From JBPOFY01 sp049889815 (GTDB lineage Bacteria; Verrucomicrobiota; Verrucomicrobiia; Opitutales; Coraliomargaritaceae), in contig JBMHCR010000023.1 of the NCBI GenBank assembly GCA_049889815.1, positions 1 through 64,000 on the forward strand: a DNA stretch of 64,000 nt. Direction: 5' to 3'. Under the pieces are notes generated by a model. It worked only from the letters and a program-made list of their open reading frames with translations. It did no database searches and had not been told where the DNA came from. Both the position numbers and the translations under genes were made by a program. Positions within the stretch are counted from its first letter, which is position 1; each line of letters starts with the position of its first letter. Positions 24,268-31,926 of this stretch are shown one piece after another.

Positions 24268-25845
24268 CTACTTTTCGGAATCAAGCTGGATCTTGTATTC
24301 GACGGAATCGACCAGTGCTTCCCAGGTCGCTTCGATAATATTATCACTGGCACCAACGGTGCCCCAGATTTCGTTACCGTCGGTGGACTCGATCTGCACC
24401 CGAATAATGGCATCCGCGCCGTGCTGGCTTTCGAGGATGCGGACTTTGTAATCGATCAATTCGACTGCCATGATCTCGGGGAATACGGGCGCGATGGCCT
24501 TGCGTAATGCTTGGTCGAGCGCGCCGACGGGACCTGTTGCTTCCGCAACCGTGTGGTGCACTTCGTCACCGATCTTTACCTGCACAGTCGCTTCAGAAAT
24601 TGTGCGCCCAGTCAGGTCCTGGTGGCTGACCATGACCCGGTAGCCGATCAATTCGAAATCGTCTTTCTTACCCTTTAGGAAGCGGTTCAGCAGCAGCTTA
24701 AACGATGCATCTGCCGCCTCGTAGCCATAGCCCTTGAACTCGAGCTCCTTGAGTTCAGCAAGGAACTCCTTAAGCTCCGGAGAGCGCGCATCGAGGTCGA
24801 CGCCAATCTCCTTCGCCTTCATCATCACGCTGCTGCGACCGGACATATCGGAAACCAGCACACGGGTGCGGTTACCGACGAGCTCGGGCTCGATGTGCTC
24901 GTAGCTGTGCTTTACCTTAGCAGCAGCATCGGCGTGCACCCCACCCTTGTGGGCAAAGGATGCGGGCCCCACGAATGGGGCATTGTTGTCGGATGGGCGG
25001 TTTGCCATCTCATCCACAAACAAGGAAAGATCGCGAAGCTGCTTTAGGTTGGGTCCGCAGTTCAGTTCGCGGCCCATTTTCAAAATGAGATTCGGAATGA
25101 TCGTCGTGAGGTTGGCATTACCATTGCGCTCGCCCACACCGTTGATCGTGCCTTGAACCAGAGTAGCGCCCGATTCAATGCCTGCAAGTGATACCGCGAC
25201 ACCGAGACCAGAATCGTTGTGGCAGTGCATCCCTACTGGGATATCCGAAAAGTGCGCCACAACTTTGGCAACGATCTCATTCATTTCGCTGACGAGTTTA
25301 CCGCCATTAGTATCGCAAAGTGTGAGGTTGATCGCGCCACCGCGTTTGGCCGCTTCGAGCGTTTGCAGGGCATACTCCGGATTGTCGCAGTAACCATCAA
25401 AAAAGTGCTCAGCATCATAGATGACTTCGCGTCCGCTATTGGTGAGAAAACGCACAGAGTCCTCGATCATTTTGAGGTTTTCCTCCGCCGTAGTACGCAG
25501 GATCTCGGTGACGTGCAGGAGCCATGTCTTACCGAAAATAGTGACCACAGGTGTGTTCGCATCGAGGAGCAGTTGGAGTTGCGGATCTTCCTCGGCTGTC
25601 AACTTGGCACGGCGTGTGGAACCGAAAGCTGCGATCTTGGCATGCTTCAACTTGAGCTTTTGCGCCTCTTCAAAAAAAGCCATGTCGCGCGGGTTGGAGC
25701 CGGGCCAGCCACCCTCAATGTAATCAATACCAAACTGATCTAGTTTTTCAGCCACGCGGAGCTTGCCCGCAACTGTAAACGAAACGCCCTCGCCTTGCGT
25801 GCCATCGCGCAGCGTTGTGTCGTAGATTTTGATATGTGATTGCAT
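24268..25845 (-). CDS. cimA: (R)-citramalate synthase
   Basis: A 525-residue DRE-TIM metallolyase of the CimA branch, which condenses pyruvate and acetyl-CoA to (R)-citramalate, the threonine-independent entry to isoleucine. The catalytic barrel starts with YDTTLRDGTQGEG at 8-20 and contains HCHNDSGLGVA with the metal histidines; the C-terminal 150 residues form the allosteric LeuA dimer-type domain, which in CimA senses isoleucine. Length and the GTQGEGVSF signature favour CimA over 2-isopropylmalate synthase. The ATG at 25845 starts the conserved region; an upstream ATG at 25908 would add 21 atypical residues. leuC and leuD, 4 kb away, can act on citramalate as well as isopropylmalate. Confidence 0.9.
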   Translation of the reverse strand: MQSHIKIYDTTLRDGTQGEGVSFTVAGKLRVAEKLDQFGIDYIEGGWPGSNPRDMAFFEEAQKLKLKHAKIAAFGSTRRAKLTAEEDPQLQLLLDANTPVVTIFGKTWLLHVTEILRTTAEENLKMIEDSVRFLTNSGREVIYDAEHFFDGYCDNPEYALQTLEAAKRGGAINLTLCDTNGGKLVSEMNEIVAKVVAHFSDIPVGMHCHNDSGLGVAVSLAGIESGATLVQGTINGVGERNGNANLTTIIPNLILKMGRELNCGPNLKQLRDLSLFVDEMANRPSDNNAPFVGPASFAHKGGVHADAAAKVKHSYEHIEPELVGNRTRVLVSDMSGRSSVMMKAKEIGVDLDARSPELKEFLAELKELEFKGYGYEAADASFKLLLNRFLKGKKDDFELIGYRVMVSHQDLTGRTISEATVQVKIGDEVHHTVAEATGPVGALDQALRKAIAPVFPEIMAVELIDYKVRILESQHGADAIIRVQIESTDGNEIWGTVGASDNIIEATWEALVDSVEYKIQLDSEK

Positions 25846-25920
25846 CAGTTTCAGGGATTTGCGGAAAACTAGTGAGGACAATGATTTGCTGATACGGGGG
25901 CAAACCAAAAAACCTGCCCT

Positions 25921-26118
25921 CTACTTCGCGTCGAGCAATAGAAATGCCCGCGGGTCGAGCGTGAACTGCTCAGTAGTTCCCAGTTTCTGCGTCTGATTGC
26001 GTTTCTTTCCCTGCGGTAAGCGCATGATGGTTTTGCGCTCAGGGAGCGAGCGCCAATTCATCTCATACAAGCTGGCATTCTCGGACCCGTCCGAGTGCTG
26101 ACCGAACGGACACCTCAA
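25921..26118 (-). CDS. Small hypothetical protein or C-terminal gene remnant
   Basis: A 65-codon frame with a TTG start and an in-frame stop two codons upstream. The last 45 residues (MNWRSLPERKTIMRLPQG onward, ending in DPRAFLLLDAK) look like the C-terminal beta-sandwich end of a carbohydrate-active enzyme, where a hydrophobic FLLLE-type strand closes the protein. An upstream part of such an enzyme is not present. It may be the leftover of a deleted gene or a short unrelated protein starting at ATG 26061. Low certainty. Confidence 0.3.
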   Translation of the reverse strand: MRCPFGQHSDGSENASLYEMNWRSLPERKTIMRLPQGKKRNQTQKLGTTEQFTLDPRAFLLLDAK

Positions 26119-26230
26119 AGCTTAGATAAGCAGACACAAAAGTGCAACTAGCCTTCGTCAAATCCGAAGGAAGGAGCACCAGCCACCTAGTTGACAGTTC
26201 AAACTTCCTCTATTTGCTAGACCAAAACTC

Positions 26231-26674
26231 GTGCTTTCAATCCAATGCCCAACTCGTTTTTCCGTGTCTCACGATAGTATAGAACTACCTGGCCTTCACG
26301 CCAAACTCGATAAACTGGTCTACTTCCACGATACTGAACAGCTGCCGAGTGATACACCTCATGCCTTCATTTATTTTATCAGCATCAGCAACGTATCCGA
26401 TCGCACCGTAACGCTGCTCGGGCGTCGCTGGATAGTGCGCGATGTGGACGGCCACAGCCACATCATTGAGGGTGATGGGATCGTCGGCAAAGAACCGACC
26501 CTAAAGCCCGGCGAAACCTTTACCTACAACAGCTACCATATGACACACTGCGATTCTGTCGCGAGCGGGTCCTTTCACGGCGTCGACAGCGAGGGCGAAG
26601 CGATCCACCTCCGCATACCCAAGATCGAAATGACGCTTCCGCCACAACCCCCAGAATCAAAGGCTGCTACATGA
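26231..26674 (+). CDS. apaG: ApaG-domain protein
   Basis: A 147-residue protein of the ApaG (DUF525) family, a single immunoglobulin/fibronectin-like beta-sandwich. The diagnostic stretch is clear: LLGRRWIVRDVDGHSHI, then GIVGKEPTLKPGETFTYNS and GSFHGV. ApaG was named from its place beside apaH in enterobacteria; it binds phosphate groups, and the domain also occurs in eukaryotic F-box proteins. Its role is unsettled. The GTG start at 26231 gives a normal length. Its stop overlaps the start of the following beta-CASP nuclease gene as ATGA, so the two are co-translated, a pairing that suggests a nucleotide- or RNA-related task. Confidence 0.88.
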   Translation: MLSIQCPTRFSVSHDSIELPGLHAKLDKLVYFHDTEQLPSDTPHAFIYFISISNVSDRTVTLLGRRWIVRDVDGHSHIIEGDGIVGKEPTLKPGETFTYNSYHMTHCDSVASGSFHGVDSEGEAIHLRIPKIEMTLPPQPPESKAAT

Positions 26675-28029
26675 AGTTAACCGACCTCAATCGGCATGGC
26701 GAGATCGGCGCGAATTCAACTTACGTGCAGATCGGTGACTTTCACATCCTCGTAGATTCGGGACTCCACCCGAAGAAGCTCGGCTACGATGCAATGCCCA
26801 ATTTCGAACCGATTGAGGACGTCGAGCTGGATTTGATTGTGCTCACACACTGCCACTTGGACCATTTGGGATCTCTGCCGGTCGTAGCGGCGCATAACCC
26901 AGATACTCCCGTCATCACTACCGCACCCAATGCCGAGCTCGCTCCTCGTATGCTGCGCAACTCAATCAACGTGATGAAACGCCAGCGTGAGGAGCATGGC
27001 ATTACGGACTACCCCTTGTTTTTGCATCGAGATGTCGTAGAGTTGAACAAACAGTTCACTGTGCAACGATTCGAACGCGGCGAAATCTACCGTAAAGGTA
27101 AGGAAACGATCGAAGTCATCTTACACCCTGCAGGTCACGTAGTGGGCGCGGCTGCGGTTGAGTTTGTATACAAACACCGACGTATCGTCTTTTCGGGCGA
27201 CGTTTTATTTGATGCACAACGCACTCTACCCGGCGCGCATCTACCACAGGGAAAGCTCGATACACTCATTTTGGAAACCACACGTGGCGCCAAAAGCCGG
27301 CAGTCAGGTCTTACCCGAGCCTCCGAAGTCGATCGACTGGTCACTCAGATCAGCGAAATTCTCGAACGAGGTGGTAGTTGTCTCATACCCGTGTTCGCAC
27401 TGGGGCGCATGCAAGAACTCTTCAAGATCATTTACGAGGCAAGGAGGTTCGGGCGCATTCCCAAGAGTCCAATTTACGCCGCCGGTCTCGGCATGGACAT
27501 CTGCAGCTATTTCGAAAAGATTCGCAAGCGCATGCAGCTCGTCGACTTCGACATCAGTATGCTGGACAAAATGAAGGTTGGTTCGATTGACCTAAACATG
27601 AAACCCGGTCGCGACATGCCACGTAAAGGCATTTACCTCGTGAGTAGCGGTATGATGGTTGAGCACACGCCTTCTTACAAAATTGCTGCATCCCTACTTC
27701 CGCATGCAAAGAACGGCATCTGCTTTGTCGGATACTGCGATCCCGACACCCCTGGGGGAAAGTTGCTGGCAGAACACGAGAGCGGTAGCTTCTTTTTTGA
27801 GGTGCTCGATTACCTAGCCCCGGTTCGCGCTTCGATAGATCGATTCGATCTCAGTGGACATGCCGATCGTGAGGAACTGCGAGACTACGCAGTGCAAAGC
27901 GAAGCTCGTGCAATCGTCTTAAATCACGGCGAAGAAAGTGCACGTAAATGGTTCCTAGACGGACTCAAAGAGCACATGCCGAGCGCGAAAATCTTGAATC
28001 CAAAACCCAGTGTCATGTACGAAATCTAA
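26671..28029 (+). CDS. Metallo-beta-lactamase/beta-CASP-type RNA-processing exo/endonuclease
   Basis: A 452-residue protein with an MBL core interrupted by a beta-CASP domain, as in CPSF-73 and related nucleases. Motif 2 is THCHLDHLG near residue 56 (zinc ligands His, His, Asp, His), motif 3 is HPAGHVVGA, motif 4 is the Asp in FSGDVLFD, and the beta-CASP motifs follow: A as ILETTRG region, B as the His in LSGHADR, C as LNHGE. The segment YLVSSGMMVEH is typical of this family. It probably cuts or trims RNA in the cytosol. It overlaps apaG by four bases. Exo- versus endonuclease mode cannot be told from sequence. Confidence 0.88.
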   Translation: MKLTDLNRHGEIGANSTYVQIGDFHILVDSGLHPKKLGYDAMPNFEPIEDVELDLIVLTHCHLDHLGSLPVVAAHNPDTPVITTAPNAELAPRMLRNSINVMKRQREEHGITDYPLFLHRDVVELNKQFTVQRFERGEIYRKGKETIEVILHPAGHVVGAAAVEFVYKHRRIVFSGDVLFDAQRTLPGAHLPQGKLDTLILETTRGAKSRQSGLTRASEVDRLVTQISEILERGGSCLIPVFALGRMQELFKIIYEARRFGRIPKSPIYAAGLGMDICSYFEKIRKRMQLVDFDISMLDKMKVGSIDLNMKPGRDMPRKGIYLVSSGMMVEHTPSYKIAASLLPHAKNGICFVGYCDPDTPGGKLLAEHESGSFFFEVLDYLAPVRASIDRFDLSGHADREELRDYAVQSEARAIVLNHGEESARKWFLDGLKEHMPSAKILNPKPSVMYEI

Positions 28030-28158
28030 GCACGTTTTGGGAGGACGGATTAAGTAGAGCGCACAAGGTAAGGAGTGAGCTCGTCTATGAGAATATCGAC
28101 TTAAAGTCACCCGTGATTGAAAGGAAATACGCAGGCTTAACGAGAACCGTCCCTATAC

Positions 28159-28554
28159 TCAGCGAGATTGTAGCCTGATCTTATTGAGCTGATATGCTCG
28201 GCAAATATCCATCACCTCCGTCACGTGTTTTAGAGGCACTTCTTCGTCAGCGACCAACAGAACAGGAATATCTGGTGTCAGCTCACCGGCGGTTTTCATG
28301 GCGGCTTTAAAGCTGTCTAAATCAAGCAAACGATCATTGAGATAGACCTCTCCTTCTGGGCTGAGCGCAACAACGATCTGCTCCTTCAACTCATTCTTAC
28401 CAGCGGTTTCAATCTTCGGCACGGTTATATTGAGCGTGCTGATTTGCTTGAACTGCATCGTCACCAAAAAGAAAAAAAGCAAGACCGTGAGCACATCGAC
28501 CAAGGGCACAATGTTGATTGTCGGTTGTTTGCGCCTGCGGACGATGAGTGACAT
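28159..28554 (-). CDS. exbD: ExbD/TolR-type biopolymer transport protein
   Basis: A 131-residue inner-membrane protein: a short basic cytoplasmic start (MSLIVRRRKQPTIN), one transmembrane helix (about 17-35) whose beginning IVPLVDVLTVLLFFFLV contains the essential Asp that carries protons, and a periplasmic domain. It forms the stator with ExbB and powers TonB or Tol. The ATG at 28554 starts the family pattern; the longer frame upstream is not conserved. It begins four bases after the exbB stop. No tonB gene is next to it. The TonB receptor at the left of this window would need such a system, but a Tol role is equally possible. Confidence 0.88.
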   Translation of the reverse strand: MSLIVRRRKQPTINIVPLVDVLTVLLFFFLVTMQFKQISTLNITVPKIETAGKNELKEQIVVALSPEGEVYLNDRLLDLDSFKAAMKTAGELTPDIPVLLVADEEVPLKHVTEVMDICRAYQLNKIRLQSR

Positions 28555-28558
28555 AAAA

Positions 28559-29131
28559 TTACTTTTCCCTACCACTGCTAAGCTCCATGAGGCATTCGAC
28601 GCCGACACTGATACGTGCGGCGAGAGATTCAACACGGCGTATCAAGTAGGCATGTGCCGCCAAAGATGGAATCGCAATCGCGAGGCCGAGAATCGTAGTA
28701 TTGAGCGCAAGAGCAATGCCCGTAACGAAGACCGCCGGATCCGGCAGTCCTGTTTCAGCTGAAAAGCCACCAAAGACCTGGGTCAAGCCCGTAACCGTTC
28801 CTAGAAGACCAAGTAACGGTGCAGCACCAATGACGACTTCGAGAAGGAAAAGTCCACGCTCCATCCGACTCACCTCCAGCCGTGCAAAGGCGTTGAGCGC
28901 ATCGGGCTCCGGTTTACGCTCACGGTAAAAAGTTACGATGCGTCCGGTAACCGATTGAACGCTTGATTGAACCTTATCCAGATCGCCCTCAACAAAGGCA
29001 TCGACCATGTCGCGCGGAATGACTCGCGAATTCCGTAGGGCAATCAATCGCTCGACCGTAATAAAAACCGCGATAAAGGAACAAGCCCCCAGAGGGTAGA
29101 GAAAGATACCTGCGTTGCTAAAAAGATCCAT
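28559..29131 (-). CDS. exbB: ExbB/TolQ/MotA-type proton channel protein
   Basis: A 190-residue inner-membrane protein with three hydrophobic helices: one near the N-terminus (about 8-26) and two in the C-terminal half. The conserved family block lies at about 98-120 (VVIGAAPLLGLLGTVTGL), followed by FVTGIALALNTTILGLAIAIPS. Together with ExbD it forms the pentamer-dimer motor that converts proton flow to mechanical work on TonB, Tol or similar partners. First gene of a two-gene operon; upstream on the same strand is a strong terminator at 29195-29220 that isolates it from the decayed gene and leuD. Confidence 0.92.
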   Translation of the reverse strand: MDLFSNAGIFLYPLGACSFIAVFITVERLIALRNSRVIPRDMVDAFVEGDLDKVQSSVQSVTGRIVTFYRERKPEPDALNAFARLEVSRMERGLFLLEVVIGAAPLLGLLGTVTGLTQVFGGFSAETGLPDPAVFVTGIALALNTTILGLAIAIPSLAAHAYLIRRVESLAARISVGVECLMELSSGREK

Positions 29132-29194
29132 AACTACTTGACTATAGTGAAGACTAGATCAGCACGTTCTCGGCAAAGTTTCAAACAATTGAAC

Positions 29195-29220
29195 AAAAAA
29201 GACGCAACTGGTGCTGCGTC
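29195..29220 (-). terminator. Rho-independent terminator upstream of exbB
   Basis: On the minus strand GACGCA (complement of 29215-29220) and TGCGTC (29201-29206) form a 6-bp stem with an 8-base loop followed directly by six T. It ends transcripts coming from leuD or from the small decayed gene before exbB. Confidence 0.85.
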
Positions 29221-29276
29221 GTTAAGAAAATAAAAATCCAAAGTTCCTTCTTCTAATTTAGAACATCAAAGACCGC

Positions 29277-29426
29277 TTAGAATAGGTAGATCATTGCTCC
29301 AACACCAACCGGGAAGGAGTGGAGCATACTATTGATAACAAGAGGCACTCAAGCGCCTTTCTTAACAGATACCGCCAGCGCATGGAGAAAGGTTGCGAAG
29401 AGAATTAAAACGATTTTATGATCCGT
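29277..29426 (-). pseudogene. Decayed small membrane-protein gene (lost start, internal TGA)
   Basis: A 50-codon minus-strand frame reads hydrophobic throughout: DHKIVLILFATFLHALAVSV, a few basic residues, a TGA, then VPLVINSMLHSFPVGVGAMI and YLF before TAA. Without the TGA it would be a two-helix membrane protein or a signal peptide plus a barrel-like end. At the place of a start codon stands ACG at 29424-29426, one base from ATG. Two lesions in one frame suggest recent decay. A terminator 56 bases downstream fits an old transcription unit. I do not recognise the family. Remaining space between leuD and exbB (29132-29506) shows nothing else. Confidence 0.45.
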
Positions 29427-29506
29427 GATAGCTTTTTTTAGTTAGTCTACAATCAGGGCTTAATTTACCTGAGTTGATGCTCATCGGAGCAACGATATTA
29501 CCAATT

Positions 29507-30109
29507 TCACGCTTTCATATAGGACAGCGCTCCGGCGGTTTCGGATACCGCATCCGCGCCCTCAAGGAGCTCGCTGAGTGGATCGTAGTTGCCGCTAAGG
29601 AGGCTGTCACGTGCGCCAGGTTTGATATCGCAAGGGACAGACTGCTCACCGAATTTGACCATGAGGTTTTCGACGTCAATGGTCAGGTCGATACTTGGGT
29701 CACCCTCGATTGCAGCGGCGATTTTCTGGCGGTCTTCATCGCTAGCGATCACACAGACCACACCCAGATTAGTGGAGTTGCCGAAAAAGATTTCTGCGAA
29801 GCTGCCTGCGATCACCGCATTGTAGCCAGCACGTAAAATGGACTGTGGCGCATGCTCACGAGAGCTGCCGCAACCGAAGTTGTTTCCACTGACTAATATG
29901 GATGCATCCTTGAAACGAGGATCGTTGAGATTGTGCTGCTTATCTTCACCGGACTCGGTCTTGCGCACGTCGTAGAAGAGATACTCGCCGAGCCCATCAA
30001 AAGTGATGCACTTCATAAAACGTGCAGGAATGATGCGGTCGGTATCGATGTCATCACCGGGAACGTAAACGCCCTTACCGGTAACTTGTTTGATTGGATT
30101 GGATGGCAT
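29507..30109 (-). CDS. leuD: 3-isopropylmalate dehydratase small subunit
   Basis: A 200-residue swivel-domain subunit that works with LeuC to isomerise 2-isopropylmalate to 3-isopropylmalate (leucine) and citramalate to 3-methylmalate (isoleucine). Motifs: DIDTDRIIPARFMK near 20-33 and NNFGCGSSREHAPQ near 78-91, the substrate-binding loop. Length is normal for LeuD. It follows leuC after 43 bases on the minus strand, so the two form an operon. leuA and leuB are not in the window, but cimA is 4 kb away. Confidence 0.95.
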   Translation of the reverse strand: MPSNPIKQVTGKGVYVPGDDIDTDRIIPARFMKCITFDGLGEYLFYDVRKTESGEDKQHNLNDPRFKDASILVSGNNFGCGSSREHAPQSILRAGYNAVIAGSFAEIFFGNSTNLGVVCVIASDEDRQKIAAAIEGDPSIDLTIDVENLMVKFGEQSVPCDIKPGARDSLLSGNYDPLSELLEGADAVSETAGALSYMKA

Positions 30110-30152
30110 TTTAAAAAAATTTATAAATTAGAATGTAGAAGATAGAAGACGA

Positions 30153-31580
30153 TCAAACGCCTGCCGGAGCCGTGACGCCGAAGACCTCACGTGCATCGGA
30201 GACCTCGCCGGTCACCGCGGCGGCGGCTACCATAAGGGGGCTCATGAGCATGGTGCGTCCCGTCGGGCTACCTTGGCGGCCCTTGAAATTACGGTTAGAA
30301 GAGCTCGCGCAAAGCTGATCGCCGACCAATTTGTCGGGGTTCATCGCCAAGCACATGGAGCAACCAGCGCCGCGCCATTCGAAACCAGCGTCTTTGTAGA
30401 TTTTGTCGAGACCAAGCTCTTCAGCGATCTTGGCGACCACTTGTGAACCAGGAACAATGATGGCCTGTACGCCCTTGGCGACCTTGCGGCCTTCCAGATA
30501 CTTCGCCACTTCTTGGAAATCGGAAAGACGGCCGTTGGTGCAGGAACCGATGAAGGCGACGTCAATCTTCTTGCCCTTTACTGGAGTGCCGCCTTCGAAC
30601 TTCATGTATTCAAGTGCTTCAGCAACCGACTCACGCTCGGACTGTGTTGGCGCTTCTTCGACGGAAGGAATGTTTTCAGCGATACCAACACCCTGCCCCG
30701 GAGTGATCCCCCAAGTCACGGTTGGCTGAATCTCGGATGCGTTGATGTTTACCACATCATCATAGGTACAGTCCTCATCCGATGCGAATGACATCCACTC
30801 AACAAGCGCTGCATCCCAAGCTTCGCCTTTTGGCGAATAGGGACGGCCCTTCAAATATTCAAAAGTCGTTTCATCCGGGTTGACGTAACCGACACGCGCA
30901 CCGCCCTCGATCGACATGTTACAGACCGTCATACGCTCTTCCATGGTGAAGTTGTCGAAGGTCGAACCACCGTATTCGTATGCGAAACCGGTGCCGCCTT
31001 GAGTACCAAGTAAACGAATGATGTGAAGAATCACGTCCTTTGCATACACACCCGGAAGCAAGTCGCCATCCACGTTGATGCGGCGCACCTTGAGCTTGTT
31101 CAAAGCAATGGTCTGTGTCGCCAGCACGTCGCGAACTTGGCTGGTACCGATACCAAAAGCAATCGCACCGAAAGCACCATGGGTCGCTGTGTGCGAGTCA
31201 CCACATGCGATGGTCGTTCCCGGCTGCGTGATCCCCTGCTCCGGACCGACGATGTGCACCACACCTTGCTTACCAGTGTTCGTGTCGAAAAACGTCACGT
31301 CGTTCTCAACGCAATTTTTACGCAGCTCCTCGATCATGCCTTGTGCCAGAGGATCACTGTAAGGCTCAACCGCCTCGTTGGTTGGCACGATGTGGTCCAC
31401 CGTCGCGAACGTGCGGTGCGGATACTGCACTTTGAGACCGTGGTCACGAAGCATACCAAAGGCCTGCGGACTGGTGACTTCGTGTATTAAGTGCGTGCCG
31501 ATCAATAACTGCGTTTGCCCGTTCGCTAATTGGCGAACAGCATGCGCCTCCCATACTTTTTCAAATAAGCTTTTGCTCAT
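30153..31580 (-). CDS. leuC: 3-isopropylmalate dehydratase large subunit
   Basis: A 475-residue aconitase-family subunit holding a [4Fe-4S] cluster. Cluster ligands are the Cys in FIGSCTNGR and the two in GAGCSMCLAMN; the N-terminal HEVTSPQAF and TVDHIVPT segments and CGDSHTATHGAFGAIAFGIGTS are typical. The ATG at 31580 is chosen because it starts MSKSLFEKVWEAH and has GAGAGG nine bases upstream, one of the few clear ribosome sites in the window; a frame opening 11 codons earlier would run across that site. Operon with leuD. The 346 bases upstream are shared with divergent typA. Confidence 0.97.
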   Translation of the reverse strand: MSKSLFEKVWEAHAVRQLANGQTQLLIGTHLIHEVTSPQAFGMLRDHGLKVQYPHRTFATVDHIVPTNEAVEPYSDPLAQGMIEELRKNCVENDVTFFDTNTGKQGVVHIVGPEQGITQPGTTIACGDSHTATHGAFGAIAFGIGTSQVRDVLATQTIALNKLKVRRINVDGDLLPGVYAKDVILHIIRLLGTQGGTGFAYEYGGSTFDNFTMEERMTVCNMSIEGGARVGYVNPDETTFEYLKGRPYSPKGEAWDAALVEWMSFASDEDCTYDDVVNINASEIQPTVTWGITPGQGVGIAENIPSVEEAPTQSERESVAEALEYMKFEGGTPVKGKKIDVAFIGSCTNGRLSDFQEVAKYLEGRKVAKGVQAIIVPGSQVVAKIAEELGLDKIYKDAGFEWRGAGCSMCLAMNPDKLVGDQLCASSSNRNFKGRQGSPTGRTMLMSPLMVAAAAVTGEVSDAREVFGVTAPAGV

Positions 31581-31846
31581 AAACAGTGTCCTCTCCAGAG
31601 GGGTTAATCTCAAAAGCGTCTCAATAAGGATGCCTTTCTAAGGTCTGGCAACCGCAAATCGTTTTTTTAGTAACAGCCTTTTCATTATCGAAGGATGCAG
31701 TTGCGTCGGCCTCTGACGCGCCCAAGGCAAACCCCTACTATGCGGGGCACAACCGAGACTACTGTCCCGACATCTGGGCACATCACCGAAATCATTTCGA
31801 TTGACTTCCCCCACCTCGAAAGACCTGATGCGCGCTTCAATTTACC

Positions 31847-31875
31847 CCCGCCGCTCTACCAAACGGCGGGTTTTT
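31847..31875 (+). terminator. Terminator-like hairpin in the typA leader
   Basis: CCCGCCG (31847-31853) pairs with CGGCGGG (31864-31870) and is followed by TTTTT, ending 51 bases before the typA ATG. No + strand gene lies upstream in the 346-base divergent space with leuC, so this is either an attenuator in the typA leader or the remnant of another unit. I see no other structure or gene in 31581-31926. Confidence 0.6.
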
Positions 31876-31926
31876 CATTTTTCGACGGCTATCCACTACT
31901 ATCTAGCTTCTACCACTTCATTCACC

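Noticed and set aside
29349..29351. TGA inside the small membrane frame as a selenocysteine codon
   Set aside because: No SECIS-like hairpin follows directly and the frame also lacks a start codon, so decay is simpler.
29474..29836. A 120-codon + strand frame opposite leuD
   Set aside because: Fully antisense to a clear enzyme gene; a mirror of its codon pattern.
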